DNA of 21,588 bases, taken from the NCBI GenBank assembly GCA_046154545.1, contig JBJXGC010000052.1, positions 1 through 21,588 of the forward strand, in the 5' to 3' direction. Below, one piece after another: positions 7,866 through 15,740 of this stretch. The notes beneath the pieces were generated by a model. The model did no database searches. It was not told the origin of the DNA and worked only from the letters and a program-made list of their open reading frames with translations. Numbering within the stretch: position 1 is the stretch's first letter; the number at the start of each line of letters is the position of its first letter. The DNA comes from JBJXGC01 sp046154545 (lineage in GTDB: Bacteria; Chloroflexota; Dehalococcoidia; Tepidiformales; Tepidiformaceae). The position numbers and the translations under genes were made by a program.

Positions 7866-8230
7866 TGGCAGTCGCAACACGGCGCGAGGCTCGCGAACGG
7901 CGCCACGCGCGCGTCCGCAAGGGCGTCGATGGCACGTCCCAACGGCCCCGCCTCAACGTCTTCCGGAGCTCCACCCATATCTACGCGCAGGTCATCGACG
8001 ACGTCGCGGGCCGGACGCTCGCGGCGGCGAGCGACATCGACAAGGCGCTGGCAGGGGATATCGCGGGCAAGAGCAAGACCGAACGCGCGGTCGCCGTCGG
8101 TAAGGCCGTTGCCGAACGAGCGAAGGCCGCCGGTGTCGAACTCGTCGTCTTCGACCGCGGCGGCTACAAATACCACGGCCGAGTGCGCGCGCTCGCCGAT
8201 GCGGCGCGTGAAGCGGGATTGGGTTTCTAA
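7865..8230 (+). CDS. rplR: 50S ribosomal protein L18
   Basis: 121 residues, typical. The basic N-terminus (ATRREARERRHARVRKG) is followed by RPRLNVFRSSTHIYAQVIDD and the C-terminal VVFDRGGYKYHGRVRALADAAREAGL, all hallmark L18. It binds 5S rRNA, which it helps import into the large subunit together with L5. The start overlaps the rplF stop by one base (TAATG), and the stop is immediately followed by the rpsE ATG with no gap. Confidence 0.97.
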   Translation: MAVATRREARERRHARVRKGVDGTSQRPRLNVFRSSTHIYAQVIDDVAGRTLAAASDIDKALAGDIAGKSKTERAVAVGKAVAERAKAAGVELVVFDRGGYKYHGRVRALADAAREAGLGF

Positions 8231-8728
8231 ATGAGCCAGTACGATTCCAACCAGGAAGACCTGGTCGAAAAGGTCGTCTACATCAACCGCGTCGCCAAAG
8301 TGGTGAAGGGCGGCCGGCGCTTCAGCTTCAGCGCGCTGGTCGTCGTTGGTGATGGCCGCGGCGGCGTCGGCGTGGGCATCGGCAAAGCGAACGAGGTGCC
8401 AGAGGCGATCCGCAAGGGCGCGACCCTCGCCCGGAAGCGGATGATCCACATCGCCATGAAGGGCGGCACGATCGCTCATCCGCTGGTGGCGGAGTACAGC
8501 GCGGCCCGGATCATGATGAAGCCGGCCAGCCACGGCACGGGCGTCATCGCCGGTGGCGCGGTGCGAGCGATTATGGAGTCGGCCGGCATCACCGATGTCC
8601 TGGCCAAGTCCCTGGGCAGCCGGAACGCGATCAACGTGGCCCGTGCGACCATCCACGGCCTCAGCCAGTTGCGGGACCCGGAAGGGGCCCGGGCCCGGCG
8701 CCTGGCCATCCAGAGAGGGGAGGCCTAG
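8231..8728 (+). CDS. rpsE: 30S ribosomal protein S5
   Basis: 165 residues, usual for S5. The N-terminal dsRNA-binding-like domain (about 11-75) includes LVEKVVYINRVAKVVKGGRR and VVVGDGRGGVGVGIGKANEVP. The C-terminal domain has the segment PASHGTGVIAGGAVRAIMESAGI (about 98-120, quoted in part) and KSLGSRNAINVARATI. S5 acts with S4 and S3 in translational accuracy and mRNA unwinding. It starts directly after the rplR TAA. The coding end carries AGAGAGGGGAGG, which serves as ribosome binding site for rpmD. Confidence 0.98.
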   Translation: MSQYDSNQEDLVEKVVYINRVAKVVKGGRRFSFSALVVVGDGRGGVGVGIGKANEVPEAIRKGATLARKRMIHIAMKGGTIAHPLVAEYSAARIMMKPASHGTGVIAGGAVRAIMESAGITDVLAKSLGSRNAINVARATIHGLSQLRDPEGARARRLAIQRGEA

Positions 8729-8730
8729 CC

Positions 8731-8919
8731 TTGGCCACCATCAACGTCACGTACCGCAAGAGCGCCATCGGCTACAAGCAGGATCAGAAAGACACGATCC
8801 GCAAGCTCGGCCTGAAGCGGCTCAACCAGGTCGTCACCCATGAAGACTCACCCGCGCTACGCGGGATGGTCTACAAAGTCCGCCACCTCGTGGAAGTACA
8901 GGAAGCAGGCGCCTCATGA
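8731..8919 (+). CDS. rpmD: 50S ribosomal protein L30
   Basis: 62 residues, standard L30. The start is a TTG 2 nt after the rpsE stop; the first real residues read ATINVTYRKSAIGYKQDQKD, matching the family, and there is no ATG that would keep the first strand. The ribosome binding site is GGGGAGG inside the end of rpsE. The conserved LGLKRLNQVVTHEDSPALRGMV segment is present (quoted in part: LGLKRLNQVV). The TGA overlaps the rplO ATG by 4 nt. L30 is a nonessential 23S binder missing from some lineages, among them many Cyanobacteria. Confidence 0.95.
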   Translation: MATINVTYRKSAIGYKQDQKDTIRKLGLKRLNQVVTHEDSPALRGMVYKVRHLVEVQEAGAS

Positions 8920-9398
8920 CCATCGACGCCTCCCAGCTGCGCCCGGACCCTGGCGCCACACACAGCAAGAAGCGTGTCGGGCGTGGCCACGGCAGCGGCA
9001 CCGGGACCTACGCGGGCAAGGGCATGAAGGGCCAGCAGTCGCGCAGCGGTAAGAAGGCCCCTTACGACCAGTTCGAAGGTGGGCAGTTTCCGACTGCCCG
9101 GAAGTTCCATGTCCTTCGCGGCTTTAACAACAAGTGGCGCGTGCCCTTCCAGCCGGTCAACCTCGAGACGCTCAACCGCTTTGAGGACGGCACGACGGTG
9201 ACACCGGAGCTGCTGCGCGCCGTGGGCGTCCTGAAGCACCTCAATGAGCCGGTCAAGATCCTTGGGGATGGCACGCTCACGAGGCGCCTGACCGTCTCGG
9301 CCCACAAGTTCAGCCAGGCAGCCGGCGAAGCGATCGTAGCGGCCGGCGGTAGGACGGACGTCATCGTGACGGACGCATCTCCGGCCGGGGAGAGCTAG
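8916..9398 (+). CDS. rplO: 50S ribosomal protein L15
   Basis: 160 residues, slightly above the usual 145-150. The basic Gly-rich N-terminal extension (KKRVGRGHGSGTGTYAGKG, then GQQSRSGKK) threads into 23S rRNA. The globular domain follows, with FEGGQFPTARKF and the C-terminal ligand-like segment KFSQAAGEAIVAAGG. It assembles late in the 50S subunit. The ATG overlaps the rpmD stop. Its TAG is followed directly by the secY ATG, the conserved rplO-secY junction. Confidence 0.97.
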   Translation: MTIDASQLRPDPGATHSKKRVGRGHGSGTGTYAGKGMKGQQSRSGKKAPYDQFEGGQFPTARKFHVLRGFNNKWRVPFQPVNLETLNRFEDGTTVTPELLRAVGVLKHLNEPVKILGDGTLTRRLTVSAHKFSQAAGEAIVAAGGRTDVIVTDASPAGES

Positions 9399-10730
9399 AT
9401 GACCGCACAACCAGCGCAGCGCCCACGCCTCTTTCAGGCCATGGTCGATGCCTTCCGCCAGGAGGAGGTGCGGCGCAAGCTGCTCTTTACGCTGGGCATG
9501 CTCGTCGTCTTCCGCTTTGTTGCCCATGTCCCTGTGCCGAACGTGAACAGGGACGCCCTCAACCAGGCCTTCGACCAGAACTCGCTGTTGGACTTTCTCA
9601 GTGTCTTCTCCGGTGGGGCGCTCCAGAACCTGAGCGTGGCGGCCCTCGGTGTCTACCCGTACATCACGGCCTCGATCGTCATCCAGATCCTCACGCCGCT
9701 CGTCCCCTATTTCCGCAACTTGCAGGAAGAGGGAGAGCAGGGCCGGAGGCGGCTGCAGCTGATCACCCATTGGATAGCGGTGCCGATGGCCTTCGTCCAG
9801 GGCTATGGCCAGCTCGTCTTCATCAACAGCGTTGGCGCGCCGGTGATCGATGACTTCGGGTTCCAGAACAGCGTCGTGGGTACGTTTGCGACCCTCTTTA
9901 CGCTCGCAGCGGGGACGATGTTCCTCGTCTGGATCGGCGAGCTGATCACCGAGAACGGTATCGGCAACGGTATTTCATTGATCATCTTCGGCGGCATCGT
10001 GGCCAGCCTCCCTGGCCAGATCCCAAGCATCTCGACCGAGTCGATCATCGGTGTCCTCCTGATCGTCGCGTTCGCACTCGGCCTCATCTACCTCACCGTC
10101 TACTTCCAGGAGGCGCAGCGCCGGGTGCCGGTGCAATATGCGCGGTCGGCCTTCCGGGGTGGCCGCATGTATAGACAGCAAGGGCAGAGCCATATCCCGC
10201 TCCGGGTGAACATGGCGGGCATGATCCCGTTGATCTTCGCCTTCTCGATCATGATCCTGCCGGCGACGGTCGCCTCGTACTTCATTAACTCGGGGGGGTT
10301 CCTCGAAACGATCGCTGACTTCTTCGTCAGCCAGTTCCAGGGCGGCCGCGGAGGCACGGGCACGGGCTGGTACTGGGCCATCCTCTTCGTGCTCGTCATC
10401 GTCTTCACCTTCTTCTACACGATGGTCCAGTACCAACAGCAGCAGATGGCGAAGACGCTCCAGCGGCAGGGCGCGTTTATCCCGGGCATCCGTCCGGGGC
10501 CGCCTACGGAGGCCTACCTGATGCGGGTCGTCACGCGGATCACCTGGGCCGGGGCCTTCTTCCTCGGGTTCGTCGCGATCCTGCCGTTCTTTATCGGTCT
10601 CGTGACGGACGTGCGCGCCCTGACGATCTCCAGCACGGGCTTCCTGATCGTCGTCGCGGTTGTCCTCGACACGATGAAGCAGCTCGAGGCCCAACTCCTG
10701 ATGCGAAACTACGAAGGGTTCATCCGTTAG
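9399..10730 (+). CDS. secY: Protein translocase subunit SecY
   Basis: 443 residues, normal length. It is the channel of the Sec translocon in the cytoplasmic membrane, working with SecE, SecG and SecA. The first helix lies at about residues 28-42 (LLFTLGMLVVFRF), followed by the plug region near 63-78 (LDFLSVFSGGALQNLS) and helix 2 at about 80-100 (VYPYITASIVIQILTPL), matching the SecY signature. I count about ten hydrophobic segments. The cytosolic loop with QRRVPVQYA (about 240) and GIRPGPPTEAYL (about 364-375) bind ribosome and SecA. It starts directly after the rplO stop and ends directly before the adk ATG, so all three are tightly coupled. Confidence 0.98.
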   Translation: MTAQPAQRPRLFQAMVDAFRQEEVRRKLLFTLGMLVVFRFVAHVPVPNVNRDALNQAFDQNSLLDFLSVFSGGALQNLSVAALGVYPYITASIVIQILTPLVPYFRNLQEEGEQGRRRLQLITHWIAVPMAFVQGYGQLVFINSVGAPVIDDFGFQNSVVGTFATLFTLAAGTMFLVWIGELITENGIGNGISLIIFGGIVASLPGQIPSISTESIIGVLLIVAFALGLIYLTVYFQEAQRRVPVQYARSAFRGGRMYRQQGQSHIPLRVNMAGMIPLIFAFSIMILPATVASYFINSGGFLETIADFFVSQFQGGRGGTGTGWYWAILFVLVIVFTFFYTMVQYQQQQMAKTLQRQGAFIPGIRPGPPTEAYLMRVVTRITWAGAFFLGFVAILPFFIGLVTDVRALTISSTGFLIVVAVVLDTMKQLEAQLLMRNYEGFIR

Positions 10731-11372
10731 ATGTTCATCGTCCTGCTCGGCCCGCCCGGTGCCGGTAAAGGCACCCAGGCCCAGCGCATCGCCGGGGCGA
10801 CGAAGCTGCTGCACGTCTCGACGGGTGACATGTTCCGCGAGAACGTGAAGAGCGAGACGGAGCTCGGGCGGTTGGCGAAGACGTTCATGGACAAGGGTGA
10901 GCTCGTCCCGGACGATGTCACCATCAAGATGCTGCTCGAGCGCATCGGCCGGCCGGACGCCACGGCCGGGGCGATGTTTGACGGGTTCCCCCGCAACGTC
11001 GTCCAGGCGGAAGCACTCGACGCAGCCCTCGCCGCGAAAGGTGACCGGATCGACCGGGCGCTGCTCATATCCGTGCGGGACGAGGAGCTGATCTCCCGGC
11101 TCGGCGGCCGCTGGAGCTGCCGATCCTGCGGCACGCTCTACCACGAGACGAACGACCCACCGCGGACGCCGGGCGTCTGCGACAAAGATGGCGGCGAGCT
11201 CTATCAGCGCGACGACGACCGGCCCGAAGTGGTCGTTTCGCGGCTCGAAAAGCAGAAGCCACCGGCCGGCCTCATCGGCCACTACCGCGAGGCCGGTGTG
11301 CTTCGCGAAATTGACGGCGAACAGTCGCTCGATGCGGTGACGGCGCTGCTCTTGAAGGCGATCGAGGGCTAA
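10731..11372 (+). CDS. adk: Adenylate kinase, zinc-binding LID type
   Basis: 213 residues. It interconverts ATP + AMP and 2 ADP in the cytosol. The P-loop GPPGAGKGT is at residues 7-15, the AMP-binding region HVSTGDMFRE at 28-37, and DGFPRN at 84-89. The LID (about 125-160) holds a metal site of the C-x2-C-x16-C-x2-D type: C130, C133, C150 and D153. That form is common in Gram-positive-like lineages and adds thermal stability. The ATG directly follows the secY stop, and map follows 7 nt later. secY-adk-map is the conserved spc-operon tail. Confidence 0.97.
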   Translation: MFIVLLGPPGAGKGTQAQRIAGATKLLHVSTGDMFRENVKSETELGRLAKTFMDKGELVPDDVTIKMLLERIGRPDATAGAMFDGFPRNVVQAEALDAALAAKGDRIDRALLISVRDEELISRLGGRWSCRSCGTLYHETNDPPRTPGVCDKDGGELYQRDDDRPEVVVSRLEKQKPPAGLIGHYREAGVLREIDGEQSLDAVTALLLKAIEG

Positions 11373-11379
11373 CCAGGGC

Positions 11380-12150
11380 ATGGCCGTGAAACTCAAGTCC
11401 GAGGACGAGATCCGCCTCCTGCGCGATGCCGGGCGGCTCGTCGCCCAGACGCTGGAGAAGATCAGGGCGATCGTCCGGCCCGGCCTCGATTGCACGGAGG
11501 TTGAGAAGCTGGTGCACGAAGAGTTCCGCAAGGCAGGGGCCAAAGAGACGTTCCGGAACTACTCACCGCATCCGAAGTACCCGCCCTATCCGTCCAACAT
11601 CTGCATCAGCATCAATGAGCAGCTCGTCCACGGCATCCCCCGGCACCGGCAGCTGAAAGAGGGAGATATCGTCACGTTCGACCTCGGGGCGACCCTGAAA
11701 GGGTTCGTCGGCGACGCGGCCATCACGGTCGCCGTCGGCGAGGTGCCAGCGGCGGTGAAGACCCTTCTCCAGGTCACGGAGGACGCGCTTAGGGCGGGCA
11801 TCCGTGCTGGCGGCAAGGGCCGCCACCTCAACGACATCTGTGGCGCTATCGAGGATGTCATCAAACCAACGGGCATGGGGATCGTCAAGGGATATGGCGG
11901 TCACGGTGTCGGGCGGGAGATGCACGAAGAGCCCCACGTCCAGAACCATCGGATGCGCTTCCGCGGGACACCGCTGAAGACGGGCCTCGTCCTGGCCCTC
12001 GAACCGATGGTCACGCTCGGCAGTCCAGACGTCGCGGAGGGGCCGGATGGCTGGACTGTAAGCACGAAAGACGGTAGCTTATGCTGTCATTTCGAGCATA
12101 CTATCGCCATTCGGGAGGGTTGTGAACCTGAGGTTCTCACCCTCCCCTAG
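11380..12150 (+). CDS. map: Methionine aminopeptidase, type I
   Basis: 256 residues, the usual type I length. It removes the initiator Met from nascent proteins and is a dinuclear metalloenzyme with the pita-bread fold. All metal ligands and the key His are visible: H84 in VHGIPRH, D101 and D112 in TFDLGATLKGFVGDAA, H175 in GYGGHGVGREMHEEP, E208 in LALEPM and E239 in CHFEHTIAI. No N-terminal zinc-finger extension is present. The ATG is 7 nt after the adk stop. The 63-nt gap after map is the longest so far in the run, and infA is not in it. Confidence 0.97.
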   Translation: MAVKLKSEDEIRLLRDAGRLVAQTLEKIRAIVRPGLDCTEVEKLVHEEFRKAGAKETFRNYSPHPKYPPYPSNICISINEQLVHGIPRHRQLKEGDIVTFDLGATLKGFVGDAAITVAVGEVPAAVKTLLQVTEDALRAGIRAGGKGRHLNDICGAIEDVIKPTGMGIVKGYGGHGVGREMHEEPHVQNHRMRFRGTPLKTGLVLALEPMVTLGSPDVAEGPDGWTVSTKDGSLCCHFEHTIAIREGCEPEVLTLP

Positions 12151-12213
12151 GCGTCTGTCACGAATCTACCAACCGGGTTCAACTGGGCCGGGAATGCGGA
12201 AGGCCGGGAGAAG

Positions 12214-12327
12214 ATGAAAGTACGAGCGTCAGTGAAACCGCGATGTGACAAGTGCAAGGTGATCCGCCGGCACGGTCGCGTCATGGTCATATGCGAAAAT
12301 CCGAAGCACAAACAGCGGCAGGGCTAA
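12214..12327 (+). CDS. rpmJ: 50S ribosomal protein L36, zinc type
   Basis: 37 residues, too short to stand out in many ORF screens but unmistakable: MKVRASVKPRCDKCKVIRRH, then GRVMVICENPKHKQRQG. The zinc ligands C11, C14, C27 and H32 are all present, so this is the C+ form. L36 contacts 23S rRNA close to the L7/L12 stalk base. The ribosome binding site is CGGGAGAAG. It lies 63 nt after map and 3 nt before rpsM. The usual infA between map and rpmJ is missing. Confidence 0.97.
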   Translation: MKVRASVKPRCDKCKVIRRHGRVMVICENPKHKQRQG

Positions 12328-12330
12328 GCG

Positions 12331-12711
12331 ATGGTAAGAATCTCCGGGGTCGATCTTCCGAACGACAAGCGCATGGAAGTTGCGCTGACCTATATCTATG
12401 GGATCGGGCTCACCCGGTCACACGCGATCATCGCCGGGACTGGGATCAGTCCAGACGAGAAGGCGCGCGAACTCACCGATGACGAAGCGATCAAGATCCG
12501 CGACTTCATCGACAAGCACTACATCGTCGAGGGCGACCTTCGGCGCGAAGTGCGCCAGAACATCGCCCGGCTCGTGGAGATCAACTGCTACCGTGGTCAG
12601 CGGCATCGCCGCAACCTCCCGGTACACGGGCAACGGACGCGGACCAACGCCCGCCAGAAGCGTGGCGCTCGCAAGACCGTCGCCGGTAAAAAGCGCGCGG
12701 GCAAGAAATAA
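12331..12711 (+). CDS. rpsM: 30S ribosomal protein S13
   Basis: 126 residues, typical. Starts MVRISGVDLPNDKRMEVAL with YIYGIG, the helix-hairpin region. The signature LRREVRQNIARLVEINCYRG is at about residues 71-90. The C-terminal tail RGQRTRTNARQKRGARK and the Lys/Arg-rich end contact P-site tRNA and 16S rRNA. S13 forms intersubunit bridges with L5 and 23S rRNA. It follows rpmJ by 3 nt and precedes rpsK by 16 nt, with an AAGGGGTAGGG binding site for rpsK. This is the start of the alpha block. Confidence 0.98.
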   Translation: MVRISGVDLPNDKRMEVALTYIYGIGLTRSHAIIAGTGISPDEKARELTDDEAIKIRDFIDKHYIVEGDLRREVRQNIARLVEINCYRGQRHRRNLPVHGQRTRTNARQKRGARKTVAGKKRAGKK

Positions 12712-12727
12712 GGGGTAGGGCGAAGCA

Positions 12728-13144
12728 ATGGCCGAACAGAAACGAGCAGCCGGCAGGGCCGCACCAGGGCGGCGCACGAAGCGGCGCGAACGGAAGTCTG
12801 TCCCGCGCGGGCGGGCCTATATCAAGAGCACGTTCAACAACACGCTCGTCACCCTCACCGACCCGAACGGGAACGTCATTTCGTTCTCGAGTTCGGGCGC
12901 GTCGGGCTTCAAGGGCTCCCGCAAGGGCACGCCCTTCGCGGCTCAGCTGGCCGGCGAAAACGCCGCCCGGCGGGCGATGGAGCACGGCATGCAGCAGGTC
13001 GAGGTCTATGTCCGAGGGGCCGGCAGCGGACGCGAAGCAGCGATTCGCTCCCTCCAGTCGTCCGGCCTCACGGTGACCGCGATCCGCGACGTCACCCCAA
13101 TCCCCCACAACGGTTGCCGCCCCCCAAAGCGGCGCCGGGTCTAG
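12728..13144 (+). CDS. rpsK: 30S ribosomal protein S11
   Basis: 138 residues; the first 25 or so form a basic, probably flexible extension (KRRERKSVPRGRAYIKSTFN begins the core). The conserved segment SSSGASGFKGSRKGTPFAAQ and the C-terminal TPIPHNGCRPPKRRR are diagnostic. The C-terminal PxPHNGCRPPKRRRV lies next to the Shine-Dalgarno/anti-Shine-Dalgarno helix. S11 sits on the 30S platform. It follows rpsM by 16 nt and precedes rpsD by 15 nt. Confidence 0.98.
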   Translation: MAEQKRAAGRAAPGRRTKRRERKSVPRGRAYIKSTFNNTLVTLTDPNGNVISFSSSGASGFKGSRKGTPFAAQLAGENAARRAMEHGMQQVEVYVRGAGSGREAAIRSLQSSGLTVTAIRDVTPIPHNGCRPPKRRRV

Positions 13145-13159
13145 GAGCAGGTTCGGCCA

Positions 13160-13789
13160 ATGGCACGTTATACAGGACCCGTTTGCCGGCTCTGCCGCCG
13201 TCACGGTGAGAAGCTGTTCCTCAAGGGGGATCGCTGTTTCACGCCGAAGTGCAGCTTTGATCGGCGCCCCAACCCGCCGGGGCCTCGCCCCGCGCGCCGC
13301 CGCAAGGTGAGCGACCGCGGGCTCCAGCTGCGCGAAAAGCAGCGCGCCCGGATGACCTACGGTGTCCTCGAGAAGCAGTTCAGGCGCTACTACAAAGAGG
13401 CGATTAGCCGGCCAGGAGTCTCGGGCGAGAACCTCGTCCGGTTGCTGGAGACGCGTCTCGATAACATCGTCTACCGCGGTGGCTTCGCCGACTCCCGCAG
13501 CCAGGCCCGCCAGATCGTGCGCCACGGCATGATCACGGTGAACGGGCGGAAGCTCGACATCCCTTCGGCCCACCTGGCGATCGGTGACCTTATCGCGTTC
13601 ACGGCCCGGGGCCTGCGCACCGAGTATTACAAGATCGTCCAGGAAGGGATGCGTTCGAAGAACACGCCCTCCTGGCTCGCCCTCGACGCAACCCAGATGA
13701 CCGTCCGGATGACCGCCGAACCGGTCATCTCCCAGGGCGAGTCGCACGTGTTCAACGAAAACGTCGTCATCGAATATTACTCACGGTAA
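13160..13789 (+). CDS. rpsD: 30S ribosomal protein S4, zinc type
   Basis: 209 residues, the standard length. The N-terminal zinc cluster has four Cys: C9, C12, C26 and C31 (PVCRLC ... CFTPKC), so this is the C+ form. The S4 RNA-binding domain lies at about residues 98-160 (RLETRLDNIVYRGGFADSR, HGMITVNGRKLD, in part). S4 is a primary 16S rRNA binder, is part of the mRNA entry helicase, and in E. coli represses the alpha operon. It is followed by a 46-nt gap before rpoA, the largest gap in the alpha block. Confidence 0.98.
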   Translation: MARYTGPVCRLCRRHGEKLFLKGDRCFTPKCSFDRRPNPPGPRPARRRKVSDRGLQLREKQRARMTYGVLEKQFRRYYKEAISRPGVSGENLVRLLETRLDNIVYRGGFADSRSQARQIVRHGMITVNGRKLDIPSAHLAIGDLIAFTARGLRTEYYKIVQEGMRSKNTPSWLALDATQMTVRMTAEPVISQGESHVFNENVVIEYYSR

Positions 13790-13835
13790 CGCCCTGCGGG
13801 GCACGTTTAAAGGAAAGTGTGAGGCACACGCCGGC

Positions 13836-15041
13836 ATGATGGATTCCACCGAGTTGATCGGACAGGCGCCCGAAGAGGTCGTCCCCCAGCTCACCGTCGA
13901 AGATGAGACGGAGACGTATGCCCGCCTCGTGGCCGAGCCACTTGAGGCTGGCTATGGGATTACCCTTGGCAACGCCCTCCGGCGGACGCTGCTCAGCTCC
14001 CTGGAGGGGGCGGCCATTACTTCCGTGCGCATCGACCAGGTGCAGCACGAGTTCTCGACCATCCAGGGCATGCAGGAGGACACCACCGAGTTTCTCCTGA
14101 ACGTCAAGGAGGTGCGACTCCGTGCCCTGAGCAACCGGCCGGGGACGTTGGCCCTCGACGCCGAGGGCCCGGGCGAAATCACGGCGGGCGACCTCCAGGT
14201 GCCGGCGGACTTCGAGGTGGTGAACCCTGACCTGCACCTCGCCACCCTGGATAACAGCCAGGCCAGGCTGAACGTCGAGTTCCATGCCCGCATCGGGAAA
14301 GGGTATGAGCCGGCGGGCAGTGTCGAAGGCATGCCCATCGGCGTGATCCCGGTCGATGCCGTCTTCACCCCGATCCGCAAGGTCAACTACCGGGTCGAGA
14401 AGACGCGCGTGGGCCAGTCCACGAACTTCGACCGCCTCGTGCTGGAGATCTGGACGGATGGAACGATCGGCGCCGTCGATGCCGTGGGCCAGAGTTCCGA
14501 CATCCTCATGGACCAGTTCGCCCTGTTCAGCGCCATGGGCCGGCCGGACATGCCCGTGCTCTCCGCGCCCAGCGCAGGCGCGACAGGTTCTGGTGGGACG
14601 GGAGCCGGGCTCCTGATGGCACCGGACCGCTACAACACGCCGATCGAGGAGCTCACGCTCTCGGTGCGTGCCTACAACTGCCTGAAGCGCAGCGGCCTGA
14701 TGACGGTTGGCCAGGTGCTCGAGAAGTCCGAAGACGAACTCCTCGGGCTGCGGAACTTCGGCCGCAAATCCTACGACGAACTCCGGGACCGCCTGATCGA
14801 GCTCGGGTACGTCGATGGGACAATGGAAGGGCTCCATCCGATCATCGACACCGGGAGGGTCCCCGGTGGAGCGGCCGCCCGCCCAGCGGCAGCGGCGCGC
14901 CGGCCGGCTCCGCGCCAGAGCGCCGTCATCCTCGACGAAGAGGACGAAGAGCAGAGCCTCGGCGCGCTCGGCAAGGCCCTTAAGGAAGCACTGAAGGAGG
15001 TCGGTGACGACGATTTGCTCGGCGCCGACGACGAGGACTAA
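13836..15041 (+). CDS. rpoA: RNA polymerase alpha subunit with acidic C-terminal tail
   Basis: 401 residues; alpha is usually 310-340. The alpha-NTD (about 18-232) carries GYGITLGNALRRTLLSSLEG at residues 39-58, the dimerisation and beta/beta'-docking signature. After a Gly/Ser-rich linker (about 243-260) the alpha-CTD (about 266-328) has SVRAYNCLKRSGL and the conserved LGLRNFGRKSYDEL, which binds UP elements and activators. Then comes a tail of about 70 residues: an Arg/Pro/Ala stretch (341-360), an acidic patch (367-372) and a potential amphipathic helix LGALGKALKEALKEV (375-389) ending DDDLLGADDED. The ATGATG start has only a weak ribosome binding site (TGAGG, well upstream). Confidence 0.97.
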   Translation: MMDSTELIGQAPEEVVPQLTVEDETETYARLVAEPLEAGYGITLGNALRRTLLSSLEGAAITSVRIDQVQHEFSTIQGMQEDTTEFLLNVKEVRLRALSNRPGTLALDAEGPGEITAGDLQVPADFEVVNPDLHLATLDNSQARLNVEFHARIGKGYEPAGSVEGMPIGVIPVDAVFTPIRKVNYRVEKTRVGQSTNFDRLVLEIWTDGTIGAVDAVGQSSDILMDQFALFSAMGRPDMPVLSAPSAGATGSGGTGAGLLMAPDRYNTPIEELTLSVRAYNCLKRSGLMTVGQVLEKSEDELLGLRNFGRKSYDELRDRLIELGYVDGTMEGLHPIIDTGRVPGGAAARPAAAARRPAPRQSAVILDEEDEEQSLGALGKALKEALKEVGDDDLLGADDED

Positions 15042-15043
15042 GC

Positions 15044-15736
15044 ATGCGACACCGAAGCGCTGGCCGGCACCTTGGGCGGGACACTGCCCACCGTACGCAC
15101 ATGTACCGGAACCTCGTGACGGACCTGCTCCGCTACGAGCGGATCTCGACCACAGAGGCCAAGGCGAAGGAGATCCGGCCCCTTGCCGAGAAGATCATCA
15201 CGCTTGGCAAGCGCGGTGACCTTCATGCGCGCCGCCAGGCGGCGGCCTACCTCTACGACACGAAGGTCGTGAAGAAGGTGTTCGACGAGGTGGCCCCGCG
15301 CATGCGTGACCGGCCGGGCGGCTATCTCCGGATTACCGCCATCGAGTCCCGGAAGGGCGATGGGGCAAAGATGGCGAACATCGAGCTGGTGGACCTCAAC
15401 GGCCTTGTCGCGATGCCGCGGCCGCAGCGCGTGACAGCGGCCCCGACGGCTGCCCACGCCGCTGCCGCGACAGCCGCCCCGGCGGCCGTGGCCGTTGCCG
15501 AGCCCCCGGCCGAGACGGACGCGCCTATCGCCGAAGTCGCCGAAGTCGCCGAAGTCGCCGAGGCGCCCCTGGCGGTGTCCGCTGAAGACGCGGTTGAGCC
15601 TGCCGCCGAGGTCACCGAATCTGCGGTGGCGGCGGTCGAGTCTTCGGCCGAAGAGGCGCCAGTTGCACCCGACGAGGCGGAAGCGGGACCAGCCGCCGAT
15701 AGCGATTCGCCACGAGCGGAGGGTGGCGGCGCCTGA
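15044..15736 (+). CDS. rplQ: 50S ribosomal protein L17 with long Ala/Pro/Glu tail
   Basis: 230 residues, roughly double the 115-130 of most L17. The core (1 to about 122) starts MRHRSAGRHLGRDTAHRTHM and has LVTDLLRYERISTTEAKAKE and RPGGYLRITAI. From about residue 123 to the end the sequence is almost only Ala, Glu, Pro, Val and Ser, strongly acidic, and includes a short tandem (AEVAEVAEVAEA). L17 lies at the tunnel exit side of the 50S subunit, so the tail would extend from the exit region (inference). It follows rpoA by 2 nt; the truA start follows its TGA closely. Confidence 0.96.
   Translation: MRHRSAGRHLGRDTAHRTHMYRNLVTDLLRYERISTTEAKAKEIRPLAEKIITLGKRGDLHARRQAAAYLYDTKVVKKVFDEVAPRMRDRPGGYLRITAIESRKGDGAKMANIELVDLNGLVAMPRPQRVTAAPTAAHAAAATAAPAAVAVAEPPAETDAPIAEVAEVAEVAEAPLAVSAEDAVEPAAEVTESAVAAVESSAEEAPVAPDEAEAGPAADSDSPRAEGGGA
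15530..15556 (+). repeat. Three perfect 9-nt tandem copies in the rplQ tail
   Basis: GCCGAAGTC occurs three times head to tail, followed by a diverged fourth unit (GCCGAGGCG). In the rplQ frame it codes for repeated Ala-Glu-Val. The unit is a multiple of three, so copy-number change would lengthen or shorten the tail without a frameshift. Confidence 0.9.
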
Positions 15737-15740
15737 GGCC

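Noticed and set aside
9975..11543. 522-residue open frame on the minus strand opposite secY, adk and map
   Set aside because: It lies over three well-conserved genes and translates to Arg/Asp/Glu/His-rich sequence without motifs; a shadow of codon bias.
13791..13802. Possible terminator or leader hairpin before rpoA (GCCC-TGCG-GGGC)
   Set aside because: Only 4 bp of stem and no U tract; too weak in GC-rich DNA.
15495..15740. Longer TruA starting inside rplQ
   Set aside because: The extra residues are the rplQ tail read in another frame (Arg/Pro/Ser-rich) and TruA begins just before the YDGT motif.
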